Positions 42,765 through 51,907 of a stretch of DNA of 64,000 bases are shown here, one piece after another. The notes below the pieces were generated by a model. The model was not told the DNA's origin. It worked only from the letters and a program-made list of their open reading frames with translations, and did no database searches. Position 1 is the stretch's first letter. Each line of letters opens with the position of its first letter. The DNA is taken from contig NZ_AP019367.1 of assembly GCF_003966955.1 (NCBI RefSeq), forward strand, positions 620,001 to 684,000. Direction: 5' to 3'. A program made the translations under genes and the position numbers. The stretch comes from Parolsenella catena. GTDB taxonomy: Bacteria; Actinomycetota; Coriobacteriia; Coriobacteriales; Atopobiaceae.

Positions 42765-43712
42765 ATGCAGACCGCCACGCTCACCTATCCCAGCCATGAC
42801 GGCACCTCGACCATACGCGCCCTCGTGTGGGAGCCCGACGACGCGGCCCGGCCGGACCTCTCGCCCCGCGCCATCGTCCAGCTCGTCCACGGCATGTCCG
42901 AGCACGTCGAGCGCTACGCGCCGTTCGCGGAGTTTCTCGTGTCCCATGGGTTTGTCGTGTGTGCCAACGACCACGTGGGCCATGGCAAGACGGCCTGCTC
43001 GGCAGACGACCTGGGCCACATGCCGCTCGAGGCGGGGGAGGATGCGCTCGTCGAGGACGTCCACGCCCTGCGCGAGAGGGTCCGCGAGCGCTATCCGGGG
43101 ACGCGTCACGTGATGTTTGGCCACTCGATGGGCAGCTTCGTCACGCGCGTCTACCTCACGCGGCATGCCGAGGGCCTCTCGGCCGCCATCCTGTGCGGCA
43201 CGGGCCAGCAGCCGCGCACCCAGACCATGGCGGGCCGCGTGCTCACGCGCCTGCTTGCCGCGCTGCGCGGCGAGCGCCATCGCAGCCGCCTCATCGACTC
43301 CATGGGCGCCGGCGCCTACGGCCGCGCCATCAAGGACGCGCGGACGAGCGTGGACTGGATCGCGACGGATCCGGACGTCGTGGACGAGTACATCGCCGAC
43401 CCCCTGTGTGGCCAGACGTTCACGGTGGGCGCCTATGGCGTGCTCGCCTCGCTCGTCGCGGACGCAACGGATGCTCGTCTTGCGCGGCGTGTGCCCCGTG
43501 ACCTGCCGCTTCTGTTCATCGCCGGCGCCGAGGACCCCGTGGGGGAGTGCGGCCGGGGCGTGAGCCGCGCCGTCGACGAGTACAGAAACGCCGGCTTGCG
43601 CCTCGTGGAGAAGACCATCTACCCTGGTGCCCGCCACGAGATCTTGAACGAGCCCATCCGCGAGACGGTCTGGGCAGACGTGGAGGCATTCCTCGCGCGC
43701 CAGGGCGTGTAG
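42765..43712 (+). CDS. Alpha/beta hydrolase, monoacylglycerol lipase-like
   Basis: 315 residues of the serine aminopeptidase S33/lysophospholipase group. The oxyanion region is LVHGMSEHVERY, the nucleophile elbow GHSMGSF, the acid GAEDPVGE and the histidine PGARHEIL. Substrate probably an acyl ester such as a monoacylglycerol; not certain. No signal peptide. The start follows GGGAGGCCCC. Confidence 0.8.
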   Translation: MQTATLTYPSHDGTSTIRALVWEPDDAARPDLSPRAIVQLVHGMSEHVERYAPFAEFLVSHGFVVCANDHVGHGKTACSADDLGHMPLEAGEDALVEDVHALRERVRERYPGTRHVMFGHSMGSFVTRVYLTRHAEGLSAAILCGTGQQPRTQTMAGRVLTRLLAALRGERHRSRLIDSMGAGAYGRAIKDARTSVDWIATDPDVVDEYIADPLCGQTFTVGAYGVLASLVADATDARLARRVPRDLPLLFIAGAEDPVGECGRGVSRAVDEYRNAGLRLVEKTIYPGARHEILNEPIRETVWADVEAFLARQGV

Positions 43713-43741
43713 GGGTCGTTTCTGTTACCCGGGCAGAAGTG

Positions 43742-43798
43742 ACGCAGGCTTTGACTCGCTGGCGCCCGCAAGGGGCCTCTTGGAGTCAAAGCCTGCGT
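43742..43798. terminator. Long inverted repeat between the hydrolase gene and mscL
   Basis: A 16-bp perfect inverted repeat (43742-43757 with 43783-43798) and a 25-nt loop lie between convergent genes; no T-tract follows, only GTTTCGC. Confidence 0.5.
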
Positions 43799-43800
43799 AG

Positions 43801-43839
43801 TTTCGCGCCCTGGTTTCGCGCCCTGGTTTCGCGCCCTGA
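43801..43839. repeat. Three tandem 13-nt repeats
   Basis: TTTCGCGCCCTGG occurs at 43801, 43814 and 43827 (last base changed), directly after the long inverted repeat. Confidence 0.75.
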
Positions 43840-43870
43840 TTCTCGCGTGGCCGCGCGGCGGCCCGTCCGT

Positions 43871-44350
43871 CTACTCCGCGCCGTTCTCGTAGCCCTCGAG
43901 CTTGCTCGTGCAGTGCGGGCAGCGCGTGGCGTCGTCGGCGATCTGCTGCTTGCAGAACGGGCACACGCGTGGCTCGGGCGCGGCGTCCTGCTCGGCCTTC
44001 TTGGCCAGGCCCGCCTTCTCGGCGGCAAGGTCCCTGAGGCGGTTGACCTCGTTCATCGCCTTGACGATGGCGAACACCGCCGCGGCCGTGATGAGGAAGT
44101 TGATGACGGCCGATATGAACGCGCTGAAGTCGATAACCGAGCCGTTCAGGTTAATCGACAGACCCGGCACGCCCGGTGCGCCGCCCGTGACGAACGAGAT
44201 GAGCGGCTGGATGACGTTCGTGACCAGGGCGTTCACCACGGCGGTGAACGCGCCGCCGATGATGACGCCAACTGCCATGTCCATCACGTTGCCCCTGTTG
44301 ATGAACTCGGCGAACTCGGCGATGACGCCCTTCTTGCCGTCCTTGGCCAT
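43871..44350 (-). CDS. mscL: Large-conductance mechanosensitive channel with zinc-ribbon tail
   Basis: 159 residues. Opens under membrane tension to release solutes in osmotic downshock. Residues 1-105 are a normal MscL: FAEFINRGNVMDMAVGVIIGGAF in TM1, then PLISFV, and TM2 about 77-97. After a Lys/Glu/Ala-rich linker a C2-C2 zinc ribbon follows (Cys130-x2-Cys133 and Cys144-x2-Cys147) where ordinary MscL ends in a short helix. The extra domain would sit in the cytoplasm. ATG 44350 has GGAGG 5 nt upstream on the minus strand. Confidence 0.92.
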   Translation of the reverse strand: MAKDGKKGVIAEFAEFINRGNVMDMAVGVIIGGAFTAVVNALVTNVIQPLISFVTGGAPGVPGLSINLNGSVIDFSAFISAVINFLITAAAVFAIVKAMNEVNRLRDLAAEKAGLAKKAEQDAAPEPRVCPFCKQQIADDATRCPHCTSKLEGYENGAE

Positions 44351-44534
44351 GCGTGCCTCCATGTGGTCTGGTCCCCGCGACCCCCTGATTATGTGCGACT
44401 GCCCCGCGCTGGGCAAACGCCTCTGCCGTTCGCTCATCGTGGTATTCTGGACTGCTAGTTGTACGTGCATGGGGAGCACGTTGCGGCCTATGCCGGGCGT
44501 GCGTCCCACAGCCTTGCGAGAGGATGGTTCTTCC

Positions 44535-47273
44535 GTGGCAGAGAACACGCCCGCGGCCGGCGCCGCCGACATGCCCAAGACCTACGACCCGGCAACCGCC
44601 GAGCCCCAGCTCATCGACGAGTGGATCGATGCCGGCTGCTACCAGCGCAGTAAGGGCGTCGGCGACTGCACCGTCGTCATCCCCCCGCCCAACGTCACCG
44701 GCGTGCTGCACATGGGCCACGCCATGGACGACTCCATCCAGGACACCATCATCCGCTACAACCGCATGCGCGGCCGCTCCACGCGCTGGATCGTGGGCAC
44801 GGACCACGCCGGCATCGCCACGCAGACCAAGGTGGACAAGAAGCTCAAGAGCGAGGGCATCTCGCGCCTGGAGATCGGCCGCGAGAAGTTCATCGACGCG
44901 TGCTGGGACTGGAGGCGCGAGTACGGCGGCACCATCATCAAGCAGATCCGCCGCATGGGCTGCTCGGTGGACTTCTCCGACGAGCGCTTCACGATGGACC
45001 CCGAGTACGCCAAGGCCGTGCGCAAGGTCTTCTGCGACTGGTACCACGACGGCCTCATCTACCGTGGCAAGCGCATCGTCAACTGGTGCCCCTCCTGCAC
45101 CACGGCCATCTCCGACGACGAGGCCGAGTACAAGGACGAGAAGGGCCACCTGTGGCACCTGCGCTACCCGCTCACCGAGCCGGTGAACGGGCAGGACTAC
45201 ATCGTTGTCGCCACGACGCGCCCCGAGACGATGCTCGGCGACACGGGCGTTGCCGTGAGCCCCTCTGACCCCGAGAAGGCCGCGTTCGTGGGCAAGACGG
45301 TCATGCTGCCCATCGTGAACCGCGAGATCCCCATCTTCTCCGACTACCACGTCGACAAGGACTTTGGCTCGGGCTTCGTGAAGGTCACGCCCGCGCACGA
45401 CCCCAACGACTACGCCATGGGCCAGGCCCACGACCTGCCGCAGATCAACATCTTCGACGAGCACGCCGTCGTCGTGGACGGCTACGACGAGTTCTCCGGC
45501 ATGAACCGCGACGAGTGCCGCAAGGCCGTCGTCGACTGGTTCGACGAGCATGGTCTGCTCGACCACGTCGACGAGCTCGACCACTCCGTCATGCACTGCT
45601 ACCGCTGTGACTCCGCGCTCGAGCCGTGGCTGTCCGAGCAGTGGTTCGTGGCCGTCGACAAGCTCAAGGGCCCGGCGCTCGACGTCGTGACCTCGGGCAA
45701 GATCAAGTTCCACCCGGCCCGCTGGACCGATACCTACACCACCTGGATGGAGAACCTCAAGGACTGGTGCATCTCGCGCCAGCTGTGGTGGGGACACCGC
45801 ATCCCGGTCTTTTATTGCGAGGACTGCGGCTGGGAGGACGCGTGCATGGACGACGTGCACGAGTGCCCGCACTGCCACGGCCACCACGTCCACCAGGACG
45901 AGAACGTGCTGGACACCTGGTTCAGCTCCCAGCTGTGGACGTTCGCCACGCAGGGCTGGCCCGACCACCCCGAGCAGATGGAGGGCCACCACCCCACGAA
46001 GGCGCTCGTCACCGCGCGTGACATCATCGCGCTGTGGGTCGCCCGCATGATCATGAGCTCGCTGTACTTCACCAAGGAGATCCCGTTCCAGGACGTGGTC
46101 ATCTACGCCACGATCCTGGCCAAGGACGGCAGCCGCATGTCCAAGTCCAAGGGCAACGGCGTGAACCCCATGGACCTCATCGCCAAGTACGGCGCGGACG
46201 CCATGCGCTACAACATGCTCACGCTCATCACGAACAACCAGGACGTCAAGTTCGACGCCAACATCGACAGGAAGACCAAGGAGCTCATCGACAGCCCGCG
46301 CACCGAGCAGGCCCGTGGCTTCGTCACCAAGATCTGGAACGCGAGCCGCTTCGTGCTCATGAACATGGACGGCTACACGCCCGGCCCTGCCAAGGCCGCC
46401 ACGCCCGAGGACGCCTGGATGCTCTCGCGCCTCGCCAAGATGGTCGCCGCCTCCACGGAGCGCCTCGAGGCCTACGAGCTGGGTGACTACGCCCGCGACC
46501 TGCAGAGCTTCTTCTGGGGCGAGGTGTGCGACTGGTACATCGAGCTGTGCAAGGGCCGCCTGCTGGACGGCGAGGGCGCCGAGCGCCTGCAGGTGCAGCG
46601 TAACCTCGTCTACGTGCTCGACGCGTCGCTGCGCATGCTGCACCCCGTCATGCCGTTCGTGACGGAGAGCGTGTGGGACGCTATGCCCGCCAGCGAGCTC
46701 GACGCCAACGGCCAGGGCGGCTATGACGAGCACGTCGGCCGCTTCCTCATGATGGCCGCCTGGCCCGAGCCGGACGCCTTCGCCCCATTCGTGAACGACG
46801 AGGCCGAGTCCACGTTCGACATCGCCCGCCGCCTCGTGGCCGACGTCCGCTCCGCGCGCGCCCGCTACAAGCTCTCGCCCAAGACCGAGCTCGCGGTCGT
46901 CGTGTCCGCCGGCGCGGACGCCGTGGCCAAGCTCACGAGCCAGGCCGAGTTCGTCAAGAGCGTGGGCCGCGTGAGCGAGCTCGCCGTTGCCGAGGGTGCC
47001 GAGAAGCCCGCCGCGTCCGTGACCCTCGTCGAGCCCGACTTCGAGGCGTTCGTCGTCATGGGCGACCTCGTGGACTTCGCTGCCGAGGGCAAGAAGCTCG
47101 AGAAGGACCTCGCCAAGGCCGAGAAGGAGCTTGCGGGCGTCGAGCGCACGCTTGCCAACGAGGGCTTCCTCGCCAAGGCCACGCCCGAGGTCATCGCCTC
47201 CAAGCGCGACCGCGCCGCCGAGCTCACGGCAACGGTCGAGCGGCTCCGCGCCCAGCTCGCCGACCTCGCGTAA
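44535..47273 (+). CDS. valS: Valine-tRNA ligase
   Basis: 912 residues, class Ia synthetase. PPPNVTGVLHMGHA (HIGH motif, about 51-63), the CP1 editing domain (TTRPETMLGDTGVAV), RMSKSKGNGV (KMSKS, about 534-543), the anticodon-binding domain and the C-terminal coiled coil (AEGKKLEKDLAKAEKEL). The GTG at 44535 follows AGAGGATGG; the ATG at MPKTYDP would also keep all motifs. No T-box was recognised upstream. Confidence 0.96.
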   Translation: MAENTPAAGAADMPKTYDPATAEPQLIDEWIDAGCYQRSKGVGDCTVVIPPPNVTGVLHMGHAMDDSIQDTIIRYNRMRGRSTRWIVGTDHAGIATQTKVDKKLKSEGISRLEIGREKFIDACWDWRREYGGTIIKQIRRMGCSVDFSDERFTMDPEYAKAVRKVFCDWYHDGLIYRGKRIVNWCPSCTTAISDDEAEYKDEKGHLWHLRYPLTEPVNGQDYIVVATTRPETMLGDTGVAVSPSDPEKAAFVGKTVMLPIVNREIPIFSDYHVDKDFGSGFVKVTPAHDPNDYAMGQAHDLPQINIFDEHAVVVDGYDEFSGMNRDECRKAVVDWFDEHGLLDHVDELDHSVMHCYRCDSALEPWLSEQWFVAVDKLKGPALDVVTSGKIKFHPARWTDTYTTWMENLKDWCISRQLWWGHRIPVFYCEDCGWEDACMDDVHECPHCHGHHVHQDENVLDTWFSSQLWTFATQGWPDHPEQMEGHHPTKALVTARDIIALWVARMIMSSLYFTKEIPFQDVVIYATILAKDGSRMSKSKGNGVNPMDLIAKYGADAMRYNMLTLITNNQDVKFDANIDRKTKELIDSPRTEQARGFVTKIWNASRFVLMNMDGYTPGPAKAATPEDAWMLSRLAKMVAASTERLEAYELGDYARDLQSFFWGEVCDWYIELCKGRLLDGEGAERLQVQRNLVYVLDASLRMLHPVMPFVTESVWDAMPASELDANGQGGYDEHVGRFLMMAAWPEPDAFAPFVNDEAESTFDIARRLVADVRSARARYKLSPKTELAVVVSAGADAVAKLTSQAEFVKSVGRVSELAVAEGAEKPAASVTLVEPDFEAFVVMGDLVDFAAEGKKLEKDLAKAEKELAGVERTLANEGFLAKATPEVIASKRDRAAELTATVERLRAQLADLA

Positions 47274-47281
47274 GGCGATCC

Positions 47282-47878
47282 GTGGCTACCGGGCCACTCG
47301 ATAAGAAGCATCTGAGGACCCAGCTCAAGGCGGTGCGCCGGGGGCTGGGTCCCTCCGTTCGCGCCGAGGCCGACGCCGCCGTGGCCGCGCGCGTGCGCGC
47401 CCTGTCCGAGTGGGACGCGGCGCCCGTTGTCCTCGCATACCTCTCCGTCCGAGACGAGGTGGACACGCGCTCGCTCGTACGGTCGGCCTGGGAGGCTGGA
47501 AAGCTCGTGGCGGCCCCGCGCGTCACGGGCCCGCGGGCGCTCGCGTGGTACCGCGTGGAGCCGGGGGAGACGCTCGAGACGAGCCGCATGGGCATCGAGG
47601 AGCCGCCGGCGGACGCAACCCGCCTGGTGGACGTGGCGCGGCTGCGGGGCGATGCGCTCGCCCTCGTCCCCGCGCTCGCCCTCGACGAGCGGGGCTACCG
47701 CCTGGGCTACGGCGGTGGCTTCTATGACGCGCTTCTTGCGAGCTTTCCCGGCGTGTCGGTGGGTCTTGCGCGCGAGGCCTCGCTCGTGCCCAGCCTGGGC
47801 GCGCTCGGGGTCCTCGAGCCGCATGACCGTGCGGTCGACCTCGTCGTGAGCGATGCTCGCGTCATTCGCTGCCGCTAG
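47282..47878 (+). CDS. 5-formyltetrahydrofolate cyclo-ligase
   Basis: Converts 5-formyl-THF to 5,10-methenyl-THF with ATP. 198 residues; the family glycine-rich motif GYRLGYGGGFYDALL and the VPALALDERG strand are clear, as is the N-terminal KKHLRTQLKAVRRGL. GTG start 8 nt after valS stop, with AAGGCGA as a weak ribosome site, so likely coupled to valS. Fits the folate gene cluster 2 kb downstream. Confidence 0.9.
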   Translation: MATGPLDKKHLRTQLKAVRRGLGPSVRAEADAAVAARVRALSEWDAAPVVLAYLSVRDEVDTRSLVRSAWEAGKLVAAPRVTGPRALAWYRVEPGETLETSRMGIEEPPADATRLVDVARLRGDALALVPALALDERGYRLGYGGGFYDALLASFPGVSVGLAREASLVPSLGALGVLEPHDRAVDLVVSDARVIRCR

Positions 47879-47926
47879 CTGCGGAATCGTATCCGTGGCG
47901 AGCGTCATCCGCGCTGTCCGCGCCCG

Positions 47927-49042
47927 CTAGCGGCCTTGGAGCCTCAGCGCCACCGAGCAGGCGAGGCGGACGTCGGCATCGTCGAGGTCAAGTCCGCTTA
48001 TCTCGCGGACCTGCTCGAGGTGGCGGATGCAGGTGCTTCTCGTGAGGAACAGGTCGCGGGCGGTACGCGTCACGTTGCGGTCGCGGTCGAGGTAGCCCCT
48101 CAGCAGGCGCGTGAGCTCGGTGCCGTGCGTGCGGTCGTGCTCCATGAGGGCGAGGAGTCCGGTCGGGGTGAGCGCGTCGGGGATCTGACGCAGGCGCACG
48201 CGGCGCAGCATGTCGTCGAGCAGGTAGTCCCCGTAGCGCCAGCACGCCTCGCCCGGTGCCCTTAGGCTGCCGAGTCGGGCCGCGGCGAGCGTTTGGTTGT
48301 AGTAGTAGAACGTGTTCTTGAGGTCGGCGTAGCCGGTGCTTGCGCCCACGGCGAGCAGCCCGGGCACGAACACGCCGCTGATGCGGCGCAGCATCCCCTC
48401 CTCGTCCGTCCCCGCCCTCGTGAGGTTGCACACCACGACGAGGTGCTCGCCGTGCAGCACGCACGCGAGCTGGCCCACGAGCGCCGAGAGCGAGGCCGCC
48501 GTGGCCCCGAGGCGCTCCTGGCTCTGCCCTCGCTGCACCGACGCAACCGAGACGCACAGGTAGTGGTCGTGGACTGCCCAGCCAAACGCCGCAGACGCCG
48601 CCTCGATGCGTCGCTCGTCAAGCAGCCGGTGCGCGAGAAGCCCCTCGAGCACGAGCTCGAGCTCCCGTGGCTGACCCTCCTCGGCAAGCTGGCCGCGCAT
48701 GGAGCGCTCCCACTCGTCGTGTCGGGCAAACGAGCGCGTCACGCGGGCGAGCAGCGACCGCGCGTCGACGGCGCGCTCGTCGCACCACAGCACGTCGAGG
48801 TTGCCGTGTCGCCAGGCGGCCGGGGGCTCGCCCACGCATATGACCGAGGCTACGCCCCGCGCGGCCGGATGCTCGGGAAGCTCGCCTGCCTGCGCCACGT
48901 AGACCGGCCCCTCCTCGAGCGGCTCTGCGGGCACGTAGGGTAGCGCGAACGTGCACGAGCGCGTCGCCGCGCCAGGCGCGAGGTGGCTCGAGAACTCGAG
49001 CGGCGCGAGTTCGTCTCGCAGGATCTGCAGGTTGAGTCTCAT
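47927..49042 (-). CDS. PucR-type transcriptional regulator
   Basis: 371 residues. The C-terminus carries the PucR/CdaR helix-turn-helix (LLRGYLDRDRNVTRTARDLF, TRSTCIRHLEQVREISGLDL), preceded by a GGDEF-like CdaR region (FGWAVHDHYLCVSVAS to VPGLLAVGAS). The N-terminal half is poorly conserved. Such proteins activate catabolic genes in response to an unknown ligand. Divergent from fhs; a cluster of repeated motifs lies between them. Confidence 0.8.
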   Translation of the reverse strand: MRLNLQILRDELAPLEFSSHLAPGAATRSCTFALPYVPAEPLEEGPVYVAQAGELPEHPAARGVASVICVGEPPAAWRHGNLDVLWCDERAVDARSLLARVTRSFARHDEWERSMRGQLAEEGQPRELELVLEGLLAHRLLDERRIEAASAAFGWAVHDHYLCVSVASVQRGQSQERLGATAASLSALVGQLACVLHGEHLVVVCNLTRAGTDEEGMLRRISGVFVPGLLAVGASTGYADLKNTFYYYNQTLAAARLGSLRAPGEACWRYGDYLLDDMLRRVRLRQIPDALTPTGLLALMEHDRTHGTELTRLLRGYLDRDRNVTRTARDLFLTRSTCIRHLEQVREISGLDLDDADVRLACSVALRLQGR

Positions 49043-49177
49043 GGGAGCCTCCCGTCCCTACGTGGGGTTCATGCACGGGGCCAGCGCATGACCCGCACGC
49101 AGCCAGTCGATTGCCGTGGCGTTTTGTCACGCCCCGAGCGTTGGCGGAGCGTTTCTGCACGCTCGGGCGCCTCGCAG

Positions 49178-49265
49178 CGTGCAAAAGCGCCGCGCGAGTG
49201 ACACCGCCGTGCAAAAGCGCCGCACGAGTGACGCCGTCGTGCGGAAACGCCGCGCGAAGTGTGAC
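49178..49265. repeat. Three 30-nt tandem repeats upstream of fhs/pucR-like gene
   Basis: CGTGCAAAAGCGCCGCGCGA at 49178 recurs at 49208 and 49238 with a few changes, exact 30-nt period. Two inverted relatives lie upstream (near 49118-49135 and 49158-49172, reading CGTGACAAAACGC and CGTGCAGAAACGCT on the minus strand). The rest of the 49043-49514 gap holds an AT-richer segment and the palindrome at 49430. Confidence 0.7.
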
Positions 49266-49429
49266 ACAAACTGTTCCATCATGCTGACACATTTGCCGCG
49301 CTCTGGGGTTTGTCTCGCGCGCCTGCCTCTCTAGAATTCACTTCGTTGAGATAAACGGCCCGATTCTGCACGGAAGCCCGCCAGCTCTCTCGTCCATGCG
49401 CAGAGAATCGGTTGGGCAGACTGTTGCAG

Positions 49430-49448
49430 TTGGCATTCCGCGTGCCAA
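49430..49448. promoter_or_regulatory. Palindrome and -10-like element upstream of fhs
   Basis: TTGGCA-N7-TGCCAA is a perfect 6-bp-arm palindrome. 18 nt further on is GATAAT (49466-49471), a good -10, so the palindrome could overlap the -35 region of the fhs promoter. Confidence 0.45.
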
Positions 49449-49514
49449 GGCGCCACCCAGCGGCGGATAATGGCCATGGCGGGCCCATGCGAGCGAATGG
49501 AGACGGAAATGCCC

Positions 49515-51173
49515 ATGTCAGACATCGAGATCGCGCAGCAGGCGGAGCTGTGGCCCATCGCCAAGGTCGCCGACACGCTCGGCATCACCGACGACGAGCT
49601 CATCCCCTACGGCCGCCACATGGCCAAGGTCGACGTCACCAGGCTCGCGGACCGTCCGCGCAAGGCCAAGGTTGTGCTCGTCACCGCCATCAACCCCACG
49701 CCGGCGGGCGAGGGCAAGACCACGACCTCCGTGGGCCTGGCAGACGCCCTGCGCCGCATGGGCAAGTCCAGCGTGCTCGCCCTGCGCGAGCCCAGCCTGG
49801 GCCCCGTCTTTGGCATCAAGGGCGGTGCTGCGGGCGGCGGCTACGCGCAGGTCGTGCCCATGGAGAACATCAACCTGCACTTCACGGGTGACTTCCACGC
49901 CATCGGCGCGGCGAACAACCTGCTCGCCGCCATGCTCGACAACCACATCAAGCAGGGAAACGAGCTTGGCATCGACCCCAGGCGCATCACGTGGAAGCGC
50001 GTCGTTGACATGAACGACCGCCAGCTGCGCAGCATCGTGTGCGGCCTGGGCGGCGTGGCCAACGGCATGCCGCGCGAGGATGGCTTCGACATCACCGTGG
50101 CCTCCGAGGTCATGGCCTGCTTCTGCCTGGCCACCTCCATCCGCGACCTCAAGGAGCGCCTGGGGCGCATCGTCGTGGGCTACACGTATGACCGTGCGCC
50201 CGTCACGGCCCATGACCTGCATGCCGAGGGAGCCATGGCCGCCCTGCTCAAGGACGCCATCTCGCCCAACCTCGTCCAGACGCTCGAGCACACGCCGGCG
50301 CTCGTCCACGGTGGCCCGTTCGCCAACATCGCGCACGGCTGCAACTCGGTCATGGCCACCGACGTGGCGGCCAAGCTCGGCGACTACGTCGTGACCGAGG
50401 CGGGCTTTGGCGCAGACCTCGGTGCCGAGAAGTTCTGCGACATCAAGTGCCGCATGTCTGGCATCCGTCCCGACGCGTGCGTGGTCGTGGCCACGGTGCG
50501 CGCGCTCAAGCACAACGGCGGCGTGCCCAAGGCCGCGCTTTCCGAGGAGAACCTCGAGGCGCTCGAGGCGGGCATGCCCAACCTCCTGCGTCACGTAGGG
50601 AACATGCGCGACGTCTTTGGCCTGCCCGTTGTGGTGGCCATCAACGCCTTCCCCACGGACACCCCCGCGGAGCTCGCCCTGGTCGAGCGCAGGTGCCAGG
50701 AGCTGGGCGTGAACGTGGCCCTGTCCGAGGTGTGGGCCAAGGGCGGCGAGGGCGGCCTGGCGCTGGCCGAGGAGGTCGTGCGCCTGTGCGAGCAGCCCAG
50801 CGAGCTGCGCTTTGCCTATGAGCTCGGCGGCATCCGCGAGAGCGTCGAGGCCATCGCGCGGCGCGTCTACCACGCAGACGGCGCCGACTTCACGCCCGCG
50901 GCGGCCAAGCAGGTGGCGCAGCTCGAGGAGCAGGGCTTCACGAACATGCCCGTCTGCATGGCCAAGACCCAGTACTCCTTCACTGACGACGCCAAGAGGC
51001 TCGGTGCGCCCGAGCACTTCCGCATCACGGTGCGCAGCGTGAAGGTGGCCGCCGGCGCCGGCTTCATCGTGGCGCTCACGGGCAACATCATGACGATGCC
51101 GGGCCTGCCCAGGCACCCGGCCGCCGAGAGCATCGACGTCACCGACGACGGCCGCATCACCGGCCTGTTCTAA
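49515..51173 (+). CDS. fhs: Formate-tetrahydrofolate ligase
   Basis: Makes 10-formyl-THF from formate, THF and ATP. 552 residues, family length. The P-loop-like [16 protein letters not shown] (Lys68), [19 protein letters not shown] and [14 protein letters not shown] are diagnostic. An ATG at 49509 is an equally possible start; GGAGACGG lies at 49499-49506. Followed by fchA- and folD-like genes, giving the whole path from formate to methylene-THF. Confidence 0.96.
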   Translation: MSDIEIAQQAELWPIAKVADTLGITDDELIPYGRHMAKVDVTRLADRPRKAKVVLVTAINPTPAGEGKTTTSVGLADALRRMGKSSVLALREPSLGPVFGIKGGAAGGGYAQVVPMENINLHFTGDFHAIGAANNLLAAMLDNHIKQGNELGIDPRRITWKRVVDMNDRQLRSIVCGLGGVANGMPREDGFDITVASEVMACFCLATSIRDLKERLGRIVVGYTYDRAPVTAHDLHAEGAMAALLKDAISPNLVQTLEHTPALVHGGPFANIAHGCNSVMATDVAAKLGDYVVTEAGFGADLGAEKFCDIKCRMSGIRPDACVVVATVRALKHNGGVPKAALSEENLEALEAGMPNLLRHVGNMRDVFGLPVVVAINAFPTDTPAELALVERRCQELGVNVALSEVWAKGGEGGLALAEEVVRLCEQPSELRFAYELGGIRESVEAIARRVYHADGADFTPAAAKQVAQLEEQGFTNMPVCMAKTQYSFTDDAKRLGAPEHFRITVRSVKVAAGAGFIVALTGNIMTMPGLPRHPAAESIDVTDDGRITGLF

Positions 51174-51188
51174 CTGCGACGTCCCGGC

Positions 51189-51217
51189 GTCCCAAAGGTG
51201 CCAGACCCCTTTGGGAC
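51189..51217. other. Hairpin between fhs and the cyclodeaminase-family gene
   Basis: GTCCCAAAGG pairs perfectly with CCTTTGGGAC around a 9-nt loop; no T-tract. A second small hairpin CGGGCACC/GGTGCCCG follows. Same class as 21816 and 41660. Confidence 0.6.
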
Positions 51218-51265
51218 GCTTCGGGCACCTGGTGCCCGCCGGGACATGAGAGGTATGAGAACCGC

Positions 51266-51907
51266 ATGCAAGACCCCCTGATAGACAGGAGCTGCCGAGG
51301 CTTCGCCGAGGCGCTCGCCTCGCGCCAGCCCGTTCCCGGCGGTGGTGGCGCGGCCGCCTATGCCGGCGCGCTCGGCTCTGCCCTGTGCGCCATGGTGGCG
51401 CGCTTCGACGAGGGCAAGCCCTCAATGGCCGAGAGGGGAGACGAGCTCGCCCGCGCCGTGGCCGAGGCGGACGTCATCCGCACGGAGCTGCTCGGGCTCG
51501 TTGACGAGGACGCCCGCGCCTATGCGACCGTCTCGCGCGCCTACGCCATCGACCGCGACGACCCTTCGCGCGCCGATGCCGTCGAGGCGGCGCTTCACGA
51601 GGCGGTCCGGCCGCCCTACCAGATCATGGGGGCCTGCGCCCGCGCGATCGAGCTTCTCGAGGGGCTCTCGCGCTCCTGCTCGCGCCTGCTGCTGTCAGAC
51701 GTTGGCTGCGGCGCCATGCTCTGCCGCGGCGCGCTCGACGCCGCAAACCTCACCGTCTGCGTCAACACCGCCTCGATGCGCGATCGCGCCTACGCGCGCG
51801 AGATAGACGAGCGCTGCGTGGCGCTGCTCTCGGAGTGGGAGCCGCGCGCCCAGGCCATCGCCGACCACGCCATCGGCGTCATGAAGAGGGGGCAGAGCCA
51901 TGGCTGA
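51266..51907 (+). CDS. FTCD_C/FchA-family methenyl-THF cyclohydrolase or cyclodeaminase
   Basis: 213 helical residues of the formiminotransferase-cyclodeaminase C-terminal family: FAEALASRQPVPGGGGAAAYAGALGSAL at the N-terminus, then the helical bundle with NLTVCVNTASM. Standalone members include FchA of Methylobacterium, a methenyl-THF cyclohydrolase. It overlaps folD by 8 nt. As that FolD seems to lack cyclohydrolase residues, the cyclohydrolase role is the best inference. No histidine-degradation gene is nearby to favour the deaminase role. Confidence 0.82.
   Translation: MQDPLIDRSCRGFAEALASRQPVPGGGGAAAYAGALGSALCAMVARFDEGKPSMAERGDELARAVAEADVIRTELLGLVDEDARAYATVSRAYAIDRDDPSRADAVEAALHEAVRPPYQIMGACARAIELLEGLSRSCSRLLLSDVGCGAMLCRGALDAANLTVCVNTASMRDRAYAREIDERCVALLSEWEPRAQAIADHAIGVMKRGQSHG

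Noticed and set aside
44351-44534. T-box before valS
   Set aside because: No GGGTGG-type motif, specifier loop or terminator was found in the 184 nt.
49178-49265. CRISPR array
   Set aside because: Repeats are directly adjacent with a 30-nt period and no unique spacers; only three copies and no cas genes.
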